64,000 nucleotides of DNA, from assembly GCF_012030425.1 (NCBI RefSeq), contig NZ_JAAUVN010000007.1, positions 1-64,000 of the forward strand. The letters run 5' to 3'. The translations under genes were made by a program, and so were the position numbers. Positions within the stretch are counted from its first letter, which is position 1. Each line of letters opens with the position of its first letter. Of the stretch, positions 44,065 to 54,040 are shown in pieces. The DNA is from Sphingobacterium sp. B16(2022). GTDB taxonomy: Bacteria; Bacteroidota; Bacteroidia; Sphingobacteriales; Sphingobacteriaceae. The notes below the pieces were generated by a model. The model worked only from the letters and a program-made list of their open reading frames with translations. It searched no databases and was not told the origin of the DNA.

Positions 44065-45456
44065 TTAGATTTCACGGTTAATATCCCAGTTCTCTAAATA
44101 ATCGGCCACTCTCTTCAAAAATGTTCCTCCCAATGCTCCATCTATGACACGATGATCATAAGATAGCGAAAGATACATCATCTGTCTAATGCCAATTAGA
44201 TCACCATGTTCTGTTTCAATAACAGCAGGTTTCTTTTTAATCGTACCTACTGCCAGAATAGCTGCTTGAGGCTGATTGATAATAGGTGTACCCATGATAT
44301 TTCCAAAAGCACCAATATTAGTAAAGGTAAATGTTCCACCTTGGGTATCATCAGGTTTTAACTTGTTAGCACGTGAGCGATTAGCCAGATCATTGACAGA
44401 TTTGCTAAGTCCCACTAAGCTTAATTGATCAGCATTTTTGATTACAGGAACAATTAGATTACCATTTGGAAGTGCGGCGGCCATTCCAATATTGATATTT
44501 TTCTTTTTGATAATATGATTCCCATCAACAGAAATATTAACCATAGGGAAGTCTTTTAGCGCTTTAGCGATTGCTTCAATAAAAATAGGAGTGAAGGTGA
44601 TATTTTCGCCATCTCTCTTTTTATACACCTCTTTCGCCTTATTGCGCCAGTTGACCAAATTAGTAACATCTGCTTCCACAAAAGAACATACATGTGGTGA
44701 AGTCTGTACACTTTTCACCATATGATCTGCGATGATCTTGCGCATACGGTCCATCTCGATGATTTCATCCCCGCCTGAATTTATAGTATGAGCAGTTTCA
44801 ACTGGAGTTGCAGCATACTGTTCTTTTTTCTCGGGAACAACAGTTGCTACTGGTTGAGTTGCACGTGTGCTAGTATAATCAGTGCCAGTCTGCTCTCTTT
44901 TGCGTGTTACATATTTTAAAATATCTTCTTTGGTTACACGTCCCTCAGAACCTGTTCCAACAACCTGATCTAACTCTTGTTGACTTAAGCCTTCATGAGA
45001 AGCTATATTTTTGACTAAAGGAGAATAGAATCTAATTCCATTATGAATGCTGGACTGATGATTTTCAATAGCAGGTTGAATCTGATTTAATCCTGGTATT
45101 TCTATTTTTTTATCTTCAATCTGAATCGTAGTCGGAGTAACTTCTATTTTGTCTTGATTTTTCTCTAATGCTGATTGTGTATCTACTGTTGGAGATTCTA
45201 TTCCATCTTGGTCACCTTCGATCTCAATAATGGCAATTATATCACCTACTTGTGCAACTTGATCAATTGAAAAAAGTTGTTCTTTTAATATTCCTTTTAC
45301 TGGAGAAGGTACATCCGAATCGACTTTATCAGTTGCTATTTCTAAAATTGCTTCATCTTCACTAATGGTATCACCTGGTTGTTTTAACCATTTTGTTACA
45401 GTAGCTTCAGATACACTTTCCCCCATTTTAGGAAGTAATAATTTATATAATGCCAT
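44065..45456 (-). CDS. 2-oxoacid dehydrogenase E2 (dihydrolipoamide acyltransferase)
   Basis: A 463-residue protein. The N-terminal lipoyl domain has the lipoylated Lys44 in EIATDKVDSDVPSP. A linker follows, then the E1/E3-binding domain (RFYSPLVKNIASHEGLSQQELDQVVGTGSEGRVTKEDIL, about residues 142-180). The catalytic domain ends with YLSLSYDHRVIDGALGGTFLKRV (DHRxxDG motif). The acyl group could be branched-chain, 2-oxoglutarate or pyruvate derived. The overall look is of the branched-chain-type E2 used by Bacteroidota, but this is not certain. The E1 and E3 genes are not adjacent. Confidence 0.9.
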   Translation of the reverse strand: MALYKLLLPKMGESVSEATVTKWLKQPGDTISEDEAILEIATDKVDSDVPSPVKGILKEQLFSIDQVAQVGDIIAIIEIEGDQDGIESPTVDTQSALEKNQDKIEVTPTTIQIEDKKIEIPGLNQIQPAIENHQSSIHNGIRFYSPLVKNIASHEGLSQQELDQVVGTGSEGRVTKEDILKYVTRKREQTGTDYTSTRATQPVATVVPEKKEQYAATPVETAHTINSGGDEIIEMDRMRKIIADHMVKSVQTSPHVCSFVEADVTNLVNWRNKAKEVYKKRDGENITFTPIFIEAIAKALKDFPMVNISVDGNHIIKKKNINIGMAAALPNGNLIVPVIKNADQLSLVGLSKSVNDLANRSRANKLKPDDTQGGTFTFTNIGAFGNIMGTPIINQPQAAILAVGTIKKKPAVIETEHGDLIGIRQMMYLSLSYDHRVIDGALGGTFLKRVADYLENWDINREI

Positions 45457-45563
45457 AATAATTCAACTGCAATCCTTTTAAATACTAAGTTAGTTATTTT
45501 AAGGTTTATATTTTACAAAGTAAAATATAATTTTTGATAAATCAATTTTTGCGGAATAATATT

Positions 45564-46826
45564 TTACAAATCAATGCCTATCTGATGTTCTTTGACAAGT
45601 AATTGCCAAAGCATGAAAAGCGCTAATTGTCTGGTTCGTTCGATATTTATTGTTCTGTCATTTTGAAATTGGAACTTTCTGGCAATGGTTTCTTTTTCAC
45701 CGGCAATTGCGATCCAAACTGTACCTACCGGCTTTTCTGGAGTACCTCCTGTTGGCCCTGCAATTCCACTGGTTGCAACCGCGTAGTTTGTATCAAATTT
45801 ATGTTTAGCACCTTGAGCCATTTCAATAACAGTCTGTTCACTTACTGCTCCGTATTGACTCAGTGTTTCTTCTTTAACATCCAAAAGCTGTTGCTTTAGC
45901 TTATTCGAATAAGGAACGGTACCACCCACATACATCGTACTACAGCCAGGCACTGCCGTTATCATAGCGGCAAGACTGCCTCCCGTACAGCTTTCTGCTG
46001 TTGTTAACGTTAACTGGAGACGAATAAATTTGTGAATTAAAAACTTTTCTATTGAGGTGTCATGATTTGCAATGACATGATCAGCAAGTCTGTCGATCAG
46101 CTTACTTGCGAATTCTTTTGTTTCTTTTGTAATGTCGTCTTTATGAGATCCAGTTCCCGATAGCCGTAACCTAACAAAGGCAAGGGTGGGCAAGTATGCG
46201 AGTTTAATATGTGCAGGTAATTCAGATTCTAGATCCGCTATTTTTTCAGCGAGATAAGATTCACCAATTCCTCCAACGATAATATTTTCCTGTGCCAGAT
46301 AAGTTGTGTTATCTTGTTTACAAAGTATGGGTAATACTTGTGTGTTCATGAGATGTTTCATTTCAAAAGGAACACCAGGCATAAAGATATAGGTGGTAGC
46401 ACCTTTTTTTATGAGCATACCCGGAGCAGTACCGTATTGATTGAACAGGATAGTACATCCTTTTAACACATCCGCTTGCTGTCTGTTGATTTCCAGCATT
46501 TCTTTTCCACGAGCTTCAAAAAATTGCGTTACATGCTGTAAGACTTTTTCATCGCGTTGCAGGAAAGTATTAAAATACTTCGCCGCAGTTTGCTTGGTTA
46601 TATCATCTTTCGTAGGACCTAATCCCCCTGTAATAAGTACAACATCCGTCTGATCCTGACTATTGGATAATGCATTGAAGATGGCTTCCTCTTTGTCCGA
46701 GATCGAAAGGATCTGTGTTACGGAGATATTATTGTTTTGAAGCTGAGTCGCTATCCAGGCTGAATTGGTATCAATAATTTGACCGATCAGGATTTCATCT
46801 CCTATGGTTATAATTTGTGCTTTCAT
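45564..46826 (-). CDS. cinA: CinA family nicotinamide-nucleotide amidohydrolase
   Basis: A 420-residue protein read from the ATG at 46826; the frame extends 13 codons further upstream, but that extension is not conserved-looking. The N-terminal COG1058/MoaB-like domain starts with AQIITIGDEILIGQIIDTNSAWIA and includes LITGGLGPTKDDITKQTAA and the PGVPFEM loop. The C-terminal amidohydrolase domain has TAESCTGGSLAAMITAVPGCS and ATSGIAGPTGGTPEKPVGTVWIAI. It salvages nicotinamide mononucleotide and hydrolyses pyrophosphates. Confidence 0.93.
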   Translation of the reverse strand: MKAQIITIGDEILIGQIIDTNSAWIATQLQNNNISVTQILSISDKEEAIFNALSNSQDQTDVVLITGGLGPTKDDITKQTAAKYFNTFLQRDEKVLQHVTQFFEARGKEMLEINRQQADVLKGCTILFNQYGTAPGMLIKKGATTYIFMPGVPFEMKHLMNTQVLPILCKQDNTTYLAQENIIVGGIGESYLAEKIADLESELPAHIKLAYLPTLAFVRLRLSGTGSHKDDITKETKEFASKLIDRLADHVIANHDTSIEKFLIHKFIRLQLTLTTAESCTGGSLAAMITAVPGCSTMYVGGTVPYSNKLKQQLLDVKEETLSQYGAVSEQTVIEMAQGAKHKFDTNYAVATSGIAGPTGGTPEKPVGTVWIAIAGEKETIARKFQFQNDRTINIERTRQLALFMLWQLLVKEHQIGIDL

Positions 46827-46912
46827 GGATATATAATAAAAGAAACGTACTGGTGTTGCGAGCAAAAGCTACCGAATTTCAACGTTGAATCTTTTAGGTC
46901 AATTAAAAATGT

Positions 46913-46942
46913 TAAAAAAAAGCAGTTATTAAAAATAACTGC
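46913..46942 (-). terminator. Terminator of the lptD-like gene
   Basis: GCAGTTATT, three A, AATAACTGC, followed on the leftward transcript by eight U. The hairpin starts inside the last codons of the gene, so the stop codon is within the stem. Confidence 0.82.
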
Positions 46943-49583
46943 CACCTGAACTATTCCTTTTCGAAAGTTTTAAATCTTGCAGGATTGAAGATTTAGCTCT
47001 TATCGTAATGTTATAACTTTGGTATCTTCCAAAAGGTGTCCATCCAATTGCCATATCCCAACAGTGAAGGTCTCTATAGATATTAAACTGTGTCAACGAT
47101 ATCTCTTTTGCTTTTAGATCGTAGCCCGAGTTAAAGGTTACTTTCCATTTCGGCGTTAAACTAAAATCACCATGAATATTTACCGTGCTCGTGATGGTCG
47201 AAACATGACCTGGCTTAGAATATTGGAAACTAAATGATCCGGCTAAGTTCCAAGGTATATTGAAATTCACAAACGCATTCGGGTCGGCACTGATGCGGGA
47301 TAGAGCCTGTGCCTGTTCCGGAGTCATATTGGCTCCCATTTGGTTACGTAAAGAATCGATGTTATTATTTCTGTTTTTTGAGGCCTTTGGATTGAAACTA
47401 TAATCAAATGAAAGACCGAAATTGGTCAAACGTGCAAGTTTACCATCACTGAACATATATTTGTTATAGCGTTGTCCTGCTTGATCAATTGCATAGGGAT
47501 CTAATGTTCCGTTGAAGTTAATGTTAATTTTTTCACCAAATACGGCAGTTCTTCCAGAGAAAGAGATGGGTGATAATTTCATGGAATCGGCCACAAAATT
47601 GTAGTTTCCACTAAATGATAAACCCTGTAGGATCGGAATCTTTTTAAACCCACCATCTGTGGTATCCGATTTACTCTTTACTTTTGCTTCGATATTATTA
47701 TCAACAGAGAAACCGATTCCCATAGATTTACCTGCCGAAGGTGAGCCGTACACATTATCCTGAAAAATAGAGTACTGGTTTAACATACCATATTGATCAA
47801 CATAATTTTTATAGAAGCCATATTTCGAATCAGAAAAATCAGGTCTGTAGTTTAAATTGACAGATGGGGTGATGACATGCCTTATAGCCTGTATTTTACC
47901 GATTTTTGGATACATACCATAGATTTTGGTAGATACTCCGGTTGATACAGAATAATCATAAGCCCTTTTAAATCCTTGTACTGTATCTTTGGCCGCAACA
48001 TAACCTTCTTTGGTATTCTCCATTCGCTGACGGGTACTCTGTAAATACCATCTTTCCGTGTAATTCACACTTGTGTTGAATTGGAAATGACTAACATTTA
48101 GGGATAAACTGATCGGGATATTATGTTGAAAACCGTTTGTAAATTGTTTTAAGGTCTGTTTTGAAAATAAGGTTGAGTCGCCAGTATTTAAGGTATTAGT
48201 TCCCTGTAGACTATATCCTACGTTGATACGTTGGTACCACTTTTGTTCATTTACACGGTCTTTAGAATCAAAAGGATTGAAAGAAGAAACGTTTAAACTG
48301 AAATTAGGAAGTTGCAAATAGACATTGCCTGTACTCATGTCCTGGCGATGGCTCAGACTCGAGGTAAAGTTAACTTTTCCGTCAGCAAATACACGACCAT
48401 AACTAATGGAGGAAGACATGTTATTTTTGGTGATATCGTTATACGTATTGGTTCCGTTTGCACCTGTATTTCTAAAATATGATCCCGTTCCAAAATTCAC
48501 ATTTGCTGAAAAAGAGGTTCCCGGATTTGCTTCCTGACGCTGTGTATGGTTCCAAGTAACATTGAAATCTTTGTTAGTCCCATAATTATCTGTTCCTTCA
48601 ACTCCGGCTTTGGTTGAGGCATAACGGATATTGAATCCACCATTATATTTATAGTTGACCGTATATCTTGTATTGATCGATGCTTCCCATGATCCTTTCG
48701 AATATAAGCTTCCTCGAACTTCACTATCCCAATAATCATTGAAAGCTAGATACCAACCGATGTCACGCATGGCAAATCCACGGGTATAGTCTTCTCCAAA
48801 TGACGGAAATAAAAAACCTGAAGATCTTTTGTCCGGTTTAGGGAAAAAGGCAAACGGGAAACCGATAAATTTTAAAGGGATGTTCTGTAATACGAGATAG
48901 GATGGACCTGCGATAATTTGGTTTTTAGTCACAATACCTTTGCTGAGAAAAATCCCGAAGTGTGTGTGTGGTTCTGGAAGATTACAGGTACTATACAGTC
49001 CATGATACAGCGACATTTCATCGTAAATATTCTTACGAACTACCTTTGCCTGGATATAACCTCCTTCTACATCAGTCATGATTCCGTAGGTATTACCCTC
49101 TTGTTTTTCGTAATCATATAGGAGGGAGTCGACCGTTTTAGGACTTTCAGCTCCAGTCATTACAATAGGACGCCCTACATACTTGCCATTATGGTCGATA
49201 ATACCTGATGCAAATATTTGTTTTTTATTTCGGTCTAATCGAATATAATCGGCAGATAGTTCAAAATCTTGATACTTAACTTTAGCACCTCTATATAAGT
49301 GACTTATATTTTTATCGACTTCCGTACGTTGTGAATCTCTGGCGATGATACTGACCTCCGCCTGCAATCCACCCTTATTTTTGGTACTGTCTTTGCCGAT
49401 AATTGTAGAATCTCGTTTAACACGAACGGAATCAGTTGTTCCTTTGACCGAAACAGAGTCTTTTAGACTCTTTGACGTTGTCTTTACGGGGGTTTTTTCT
49501 TGCGAAAATGTTGCAGAAACACTTAGCGAAAGAATAAGAAATATTGTTAAAATGTGTGTTAACGACTTCAAAATTAAAGACAA
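46929..49583 (-). CDS. Putative LPS-assembly protein LptD (Bacteroidota type)
   Basis: An 884-residue outer-membrane protein with a signal peptide ending near SATFSQ. After a variable, Lys/Asp/Ser-rich stretch, an LptA/OstA-like N-terminal domain appears (YRGAKVKYQDFELSADYIRLDRNKKQIFASGIIDHNGKYVGRP, about residues 92-134). The LptD-like stretch LQNIPLKFIGFPFAFFPKPDKRSSGFLFPSFGEDYTRGF follows (about residues 231-270). The rest is a long beta-barrel with many aromatic strands. It inserts lipopolysaccharide into the outer leaflet. It is divergent from the amidase gene. Confidence 0.9.
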   Translation of the reverse strand: MSLILKSLTHILTIFLILSLSVSATFSQEKTPVKTTSKSLKDSVSVKGTTDSVRVKRDSTIIGKDSTKNKGGLQAEVSIIARDSQRTEVDKNISHLYRGAKVKYQDFELSADYIRLDRNKKQIFASGIIDHNGKYVGRPIVMTGAESPKTVDSLLYDYEKQEGNTYGIMTDVEGGYIQAKVVRKNIYDEMSLYHGLYSTCNLPEPHTHFGIFLSKGIVTKNQIIAGPSYLVLQNIPLKFIGFPFAFFPKPDKRSSGFLFPSFGEDYTRGFAMRDIGWYLAFNDYWDSEVRGSLYSKGSWEASINTRYTVNYKYNGGFNIRYASTKAGVEGTDNYGTNKDFNVTWNHTQRQEANPGTSFSANVNFGTGSYFRNTGANGTNTYNDITKNNMSSSISYGRVFADGKVNFTSSLSHRQDMSTGNVYLQLPNFSLNVSSFNPFDSKDRVNEQKWYQRINVGYSLQGTNTLNTGDSTLFSKQTLKQFTNGFQHNIPISLSLNVSHFQFNTSVNYTERWYLQSTRQRMENTKEGYVAAKDTVQGFKRAYDYSVSTGVSTKIYGMYPKIGKIQAIRHVITPSVNLNYRPDFSDSKYGFYKNYVDQYGMLNQYSIFQDNVYGSPSAGKSMGIGFSVDNNIEAKVKSKSDTTDGGFKKIPILQGLSFSGNYNFVADSMKLSPISFSGRTAVFGEKININFNGTLDPYAIDQAGQRYNKYMFSDGKLARLTNFGLSFDYSFNPKASKNRNNNIDSLRNQMGANMTPEQAQALSRISADPNAFVNFNIPWNLAGSFSFQYSKPGHVSTITSTVNIHGDFSLTPKWKVTFNSGYDLKAKEISLTQFNIYRDLHCWDMAIGWTPFGRYQSYNITIRAKSSILQDLKLSKRNSSGGSYF

Positions 49584-49652
49584 ATGTTATTTTTGTAAAA
49601 ATATTTAAACTAAGCTTGACAAAATTAGTCAAAAACAAATAGAAAGTGATGT

Positions 49653-49683
49653 TTTTTAACGAGATTAACATTTCCTATTTTTG
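49653..49683 (+). promoter_or_regulatory. Candidate promoter of the amidase-mlaD operon
   Basis: TATTTTTG at 49676-49683 is a perfect -7 element. TTTT at 49653-49656, 19 bases upstream, replaces the ideal TTTG. The amidase ATG lies 60 bases downstream. Confidence 0.5.
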
Positions 49684-49742
49684 TACCACAATATTACTCA
49701 TAACATTTTGTTATTAAATTACAGAAATCAAAAAAAATATAC

Positions 49743-50573
49743 ATGAAATTAGATTTGAATATTAGAAAGCGGAAACTTATATTTTTTTTAGCTCCAGCGA
49801 TTTTTCTATTTATGGTTTTGACGAGTGCTACTCCTCCAAGCAATACTATTTCTAAAGCGCATGTTACTCCACCCCAGGATTATCAAATTAAAACAATTGT
49901 AATTGATGCCGGCCACGGTGGGAGGGATTCCGGAGCCAAAGGATCACGTTCTTTGGAAAAAAATATAGCTTTAGAGGTGGCTTTGAAATTAGGTAAAGAA
50001 ATCGAAAGACAGTTGCCTGGAGTACGCGTAATGTTTACCCGTAGAACAGATGAGTTTATTGATTTATATAAGCGTATCCGAATGGCTAATGCTGCGAAGG
50101 CTGATATTTTTATATCGATTCACTGTAATTCTGCACCAGGAAGATCCTCAAGAGGTACAGAAACAATTGTATCAGGTTCACATCGCTTAGGTGAGCAGAC
50201 TGCTGCCATTCGTGAAAATGCGTCCCTATTATTAGAGGAGAATTATAAAGAAAATTATCAGGGATTTGACCCAAAAGATCCAGAGAGTTATATCATCTTC
50301 TCTTTGATGAAAAATCAATACCGCGAGAAAAGTGTCAAATTAGCAAATCTGATGCAACAAGAATATGTTAAATCAGGAAGAGTAAGCCGAGGGATTCTTG
50401 AACAGGGATTGGCAGTATTAGCAGAAGCAGGAATGCCAGCGGTTTTGACCGAAATTGGTTTTGTAAATAATCGTGCAGAAGAAGACTATATGCTATCGGA
50501 TGAAGGACAAAGTGAGATCGTACAAAACTTAGTCTCAGCAATCAGCGCATTCAAAAAAAGCGTAGAAAGATAA
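49743..50573 (+). CDS. N-acetylmuramoyl-L-alanine amidase (amidase_3)
   Basis: A 276-residue protein with an N-terminal membrane segment (LIFFLAPAIFLFMVLTSA), a signal anchor or signal peptide. The zinc amidase domain shows IVIDAGHGGRDSGAKG (first zinc His), KNIALEVALKLGKEIE (Glu), IFISIHCNSAP (second His) and AVLTEIGFVNN (catalytic Glu). The catalytic domain is complete. It cleaves the bond between MurNAc and the stem peptide in the periplasm. The MlaD-like gene follows 69 bases later in the same direction. Confidence 0.94.
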   Translation: MKLDLNIRKRKLIFFLAPAIFLFMVLTSATPPSNTISKAHVTPPQDYQIKTIVIDAGHGGRDSGAKGSRSLEKNIALEVALKLGKEIERQLPGVRVMFTRRTDEFIDLYKRIRMANAAKADIFISIHCNSAPGRSSRGTETIVSGSHRLGEQTAAIRENASLLLEENYKENYQGFDPKDPESYIIFSLMKNQYREKSVKLANLMQQEYVKSGRVSRGILEQGLAVLAEAGMPAVLTEIGFVNNRAEEDYMLSDEGQSEIVQNLVSAISAFKKSVER

Positions 50574-50642
50574 ACTTATTTGCCATTGTCTTGTTTAAAT
50601 GATAAATTGAGTTCAATAAAAACACCTTAAGGAAATATTATT

Positions 50643-51596
50643 TTGAAAATATCAAACGAGACTAAAGTCGGAATTTTAGCTGTAATAGCAGTAACATTAT
50701 TATTTATAGGATATAGCTTTTTAAAAGGTAATGATGTATTTAGCAGTGATAATACCTATTATACATCTTATCAGGCAGTGGATGGTCTTACAGCCTCTAA
50801 GCCTGTATTAGTGAACGGATATCAGATTGGCCGTGTTTCTAAGATGACATTGCAACCAGATGGAAGCATTCTCACAGAATTTAAAATTAAAGCCGAATAC
50901 AAAGTTCCGAAAAATACCGTTGCACGTATAGCAAGTACAGATCTCCTGGGTGGAAAAGCAATTGTATTTGATATGGGCAATAGTACAGAAATGGCTAAAG
51001 ATGGTGAAACATTAGCTTCAGGTATTCAGGCAAATATAATGGACAAAGTAGAGCCTATTCAGAAAAGAGTTGAAACCATCACCATAAAATTAGATTCTGT
51101 ACTAACAGTTGTCAATTCTGTTTTGGACGATCAATTTCAAGAAGACTTTAAGCAAAGTGTTCATAGTATTTCAACATCTTTAAAAAATGTGGAGCTAATT
51201 ACGAAAGATGTAGAAGGTCTGGTTGGTTCGGAACGTAAAAGATTAACCACGATTATCTCTAATCTTGAAGTTATTACCAATACATTTAAAAATAATAGCG
51301 GTCAGATCACAGCTATCATGTCCAATTTGAATACTGTAACAGATAAAGCAGCTAAATTAGATTTCCAACAAACTATGGATAAAGCTAATATGGCTATGAC
51401 AGACTTCCAAACAATCGTAGATAAGATCAACAAAGGGCAGGGTTCAATTGGATTATTGATCAATGATAATAAGCTCTATGATAATTTGAATAATGCTTCA
51501 GAAAGCCTTGATCACCTGATGAAAGATATTAAAGAGAAGCCGGGAAAATACATTAAGCTTTCCATCTTTGGTAAAAAGGGAGAGCAGGAGAAATAA
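50643..51596 (+). CDS. MlaD-family (MCE domain) protein
   Basis: A 317-residue protein with one N-terminal membrane helix (VGILAVIAVTLLFIGYSFLKG) and an MCE domain (YYTSYQAVDGLTASKPVLVNGYQIGRVSKMTL, then VARIASTDLLGGKAIVFDMG). A long helical, coiled-coil-like C-terminal part follows. It is the substrate-binding part of a phospholipid or lipid ABC transport system across the periplasm. The start is TTG at 50643: an AAGGAAAT site lies 5-12 bases upstream, the reading MKISNETKVGILAV is the family N-terminus, and no ATG fits. Its ATPase and permease genes are not in the window. Confidence 0.9.
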   Translation: MKISNETKVGILAVIAVTLLFIGYSFLKGNDVFSSDNTYYTSYQAVDGLTASKPVLVNGYQIGRVSKMTLQPDGSILTEFKIKAEYKVPKNTVARIASTDLLGGKAIVFDMGNSTEMAKDGETLASGIQANIMDKVEPIQKRVETITIKLDSVLTVVNSVLDDQFQEDFKQSVHSISTSLKNVELITKDVEGLVGSERKRLTTIISNLEVITNTFKNNSGQITAIMSNLNTVTDKAAKLDFQQTMDKANMAMTDFQTIVDKINKGQGSIGLLINDNKLYDNLNNASESLDHLMKDIKEKPGKYIKLSIFGKKGEQEK

Positions 51597-51639
51597 AATT
51601 AAAAAGGCTTGAAGGTAAACTTCAAGCCTTTTTAATTTA
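51595..51639. terminator. Bidirectional terminator between mlaD-like and S9 peptidase genes
   Basis: AAATTAAAAAGGCTTGAAG, five bases, then CTTCAAGCCTTTTTAATTT: 19-bp arms between two convergent genes. It overlaps both stop codons. Confidence 0.88.
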
Positions 51640-53721
51640 TAAGGTTTCTTTCAGCCATCCGAAAAATTCTCTTTGCCATACCTGAGCATTATGCCCTGAT
51701 AGCACCCAGTGATTTTCGTCGGGTAAATAAACTAATCTACTTTTGATTTTCTTCAATTGTGCAGCCTGAAAAGCACCTAGTCCCTGGCCAATCGGCACGC
51801 GGTAGTCATGACCTCCTTGAAAGATTAATATTGGTGTATTCCACTTGTCAACATATTCAGAAGGGTTGAATTCGGTATATGATTTTACATTTGCTTTATC
51901 CCAATAAGGACCGCCTAGTTCGTGGTTCGCGAAAAACAATTCTTCTGTCGTACCATACCAACTTCTCATATCGAATAAGCCGTTATGTGCAATTAATGTT
52001 TTAAATCTATTTTCATGTACTCCAGCTAGCATATATACTGAATAACCACCATAACTAGCACCGATAGCAGCACGACGTGTTGTATCTACATATTTCTCTT
52101 TAGAAATATCATCAATGGCAGATAAATAATCCCGTATAGGCTGTCCGCCCCAATCTTTGGATATTGCTTCATTCCATTTGACTCCCCAGCCAGGCATCCC
52201 GCGACGATTTGGAGCGATCACAATATAACCTTGAGAAGCGATAAGCTGTAGATTCCAACGGAATGAGTAAAACTGGGTCAGTGCAGACTGAGGGCCACCT
52301 TCGCAATATAAAATCGTTGGGTATTTTTTTGTTGGGTCAAAATCTGGCGGATAAATTACCCAAGAAAAAAGATCTTGGCCATCAGAAGCTTTTGTAATTC
52401 TGGATTCAATTTTATTATCACTGATATGAGCATACATTTTATCATTGACAGTCGTCAATGCCGTTAACGTTTTATTCGCTAAGTCATATTTGTAAATCTC
52501 TGTAGCTCTTGTGAATTTTGTTGATGTTACGATCAACTGATTGGCTACCTGTCCCACAATTCCTGTGATATCAAAATTTCCTTCAGAGATTTGTTTAATC
52601 GATGCTAAAGATTTGTTTTTTAAATTAGTAGGAACAGTCAGTTCGAAAAGTTGTACGGTACCTTTGGATGGTGCCACAAAATAAATCTTACGATTGTCCT
52701 TGCTCCATATGAAAGAGTTTACTGTGCCGTCCCAATGTGCAGTAAGATTTAAACGCTGAGATGATGCTTTATCGAAAATAATGATATCATTTTTATCGGC
52801 TTCGTAACCATCTTTTTTCATACTTAGCCAAGTTAACTTAGTTCCATCTGGACTGTAAGTCGGGTTGGTATCATAGCCATTCATACCCTCAGTCAGATTT
52901 GTTGTTTGCTTAGAAGTAAGATCATAGCGGTAGATATCCGTATTTGTACTCACGGCATACGCTGTTCCAAACCTTTTTTTACTGACATATAGTACAGCTT
53001 TACTATCTGGTGTCCATTCAAAATCTTCAGAACCGCCAAATGGCATTTGAGGGCTATAGAAAGGCTCATCCTGCAATAAATCAATTGCTTCGCCAATCTT
53101 ACCGTTGTTATAGCTGGCTACAAATGGATGATTGAATTTTCCATTATTGAACGTGTCCCAATGACGGTAGTCAAGATTGTCAAAAACATAAGCGTCAGAT
53201 TTTGGTAAATCAGGATATTTGTCGGTACTGTGATATTTTTTGATTAAAACTGCTTTGCTAAATAAAATATATTGACCATTTGGAGAGAGTTTTACATTTT
53301 CTAGATCAGTTTCGCTGTGTGTCAATTGTATAGCTTCACCTTTATATCTATTCTTTTTCCAAAGTTGCCCTTTGAACAAGTAAATGATATCGCCATTTTC
53401 TGTAATCTGTACAACAGACTCGCCGCCCTTTTCACTTGTTAGAGGAGCTGTGTTACCTGTTTCTAGGGATAATGTGTAAAGGTTTTTTTCCGAACTGTTT
53501 GTTTCTATAGCATAATTAGAGACACCATATATTAAAGTTTTTCCATCTGTTGAAATTCCTTCTCCAGAAACTCGGCCTAATTTCCAAAGTGTCTGCGGAT
53601 CTAATGGTGCTTTTGTGGTGTTTTCCATATTAAGAACCATTTTGGTTTCTTTGTTTTCCTGAGCTATTGATGCCGAAGCGCATAATAAAATGGAAAGCGT
53701 TATTAAAGATTTTTTTTTCAT
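51637..53721 (-). CDS. S9 family prolyl-oligopeptidase-like secreted peptidase
   Basis: A 694-residue protein with a signal peptide (MKKKSLITLSILLCASASIAQ); the ATG at 53721 is chosen because the longer reading adds an unlikely second hydrophobic stretch. Residues 40-430 form a WD40-like/beta-propeller (repeated LSPNGQYILF, WTPDSKAVLYV, YSPDGTKLTWLS). The C-terminal alpha/beta-hydrolase domain has the nucleophile in AAIGASYGGYSVYML, the Asp in FQGGHDYRVP and the His in DENHWVL. It is probably a periplasmic dipeptidyl- or acylaminoacyl-peptidase. Confidence 0.92.
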   Translation of the reverse strand: MKKKSLITLSILLCASASIAQENKETKMVLNMENTTKAPLDPQTLWKLGRVSGEGISTDGKTLIYGVSNYAIETNSSEKNLYTLSLETGNTAPLTSEKGGESVVQITENGDIIYLFKGQLWKKNRYKGEAIQLTHSETDLENVKLSPNGQYILFSKAVLIKKYHSTDKYPDLPKSDAYVFDNLDYRHWDTFNNGKFNHPFVASYNNGKIGEAIDLLQDEPFYSPQMPFGGSEDFEWTPDSKAVLYVSKKRFGTAYAVSTNTDIYRYDLTSKQTTNLTEGMNGYDTNPTYSPDGTKLTWLSMKKDGYEADKNDIIIFDKASSQRLNLTAHWDGTVNSFIWSKDNRKIYFVAPSKGTVQLFELTVPTNLKNKSLASIKQISEGNFDITGIVGQVANQLIVTSTKFTRATEIYKYDLANKTLTALTTVNDKMYAHISDNKIESRITKASDGQDLFSWVIYPPDFDPTKKYPTILYCEGGPQSALTQFYSFRWNLQLIASQGYIVIAPNRRGMPGWGVKWNEAISKDWGGQPIRDYLSAIDDISKEKYVDTTRRAAIGASYGGYSVYMLAGVHENRFKTLIAHNGLFDMRSWYGTTEELFFANHELGGPYWDKANVKSYTEFNPSEYVDKWNTPILIFQGGHDYRVPIGQGLGAFQAAQLKKIKSRLVYLPDENHWVLSGHNAQVWQREFFGWLKETL

Positions 53722-53950
53722 AAAGAATACGAATATGAACAGGCAAGATACAAAATCTAAGATCATTTAACATATTAAATAAAGTATTGGAGAAAGAAAA
53801 CAAGGTGAAGGAATTGTTCAGAATGACGCGATATCACTTTGTGTTAAACTATTGAAGGGAATTGGAGAAATTATAAAATACTATCTTAACGCATTAAAAA
53901 AAGCATACCATTGATATTAGTGACTGAAAATTATATAGAATTAGTTGGAT

Positions 53951-54012
53951 AAAAAAAGCTTCACTCAGTGCTCAAAAAGGAAGGGCTATTTAACCTTTTT
54001 AGCGCTGAGTGA
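53951..54012 (-). terminator. Terminator of the 87-residue hypothetical gene
   Basis: A two-part hairpin: TCACTCAGTGCT (53961-53972) pairs with AGCGCTGAGTGA (54001-54012), and inside it AAAAAGG pairs with CCTTTTT. On the leftward transcript it is followed by AGC and seven U. Confidence 0.8.
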
Positions 54013-54040
54013 ATACGCAATTTTAAAGCTGTCTTTGCTC

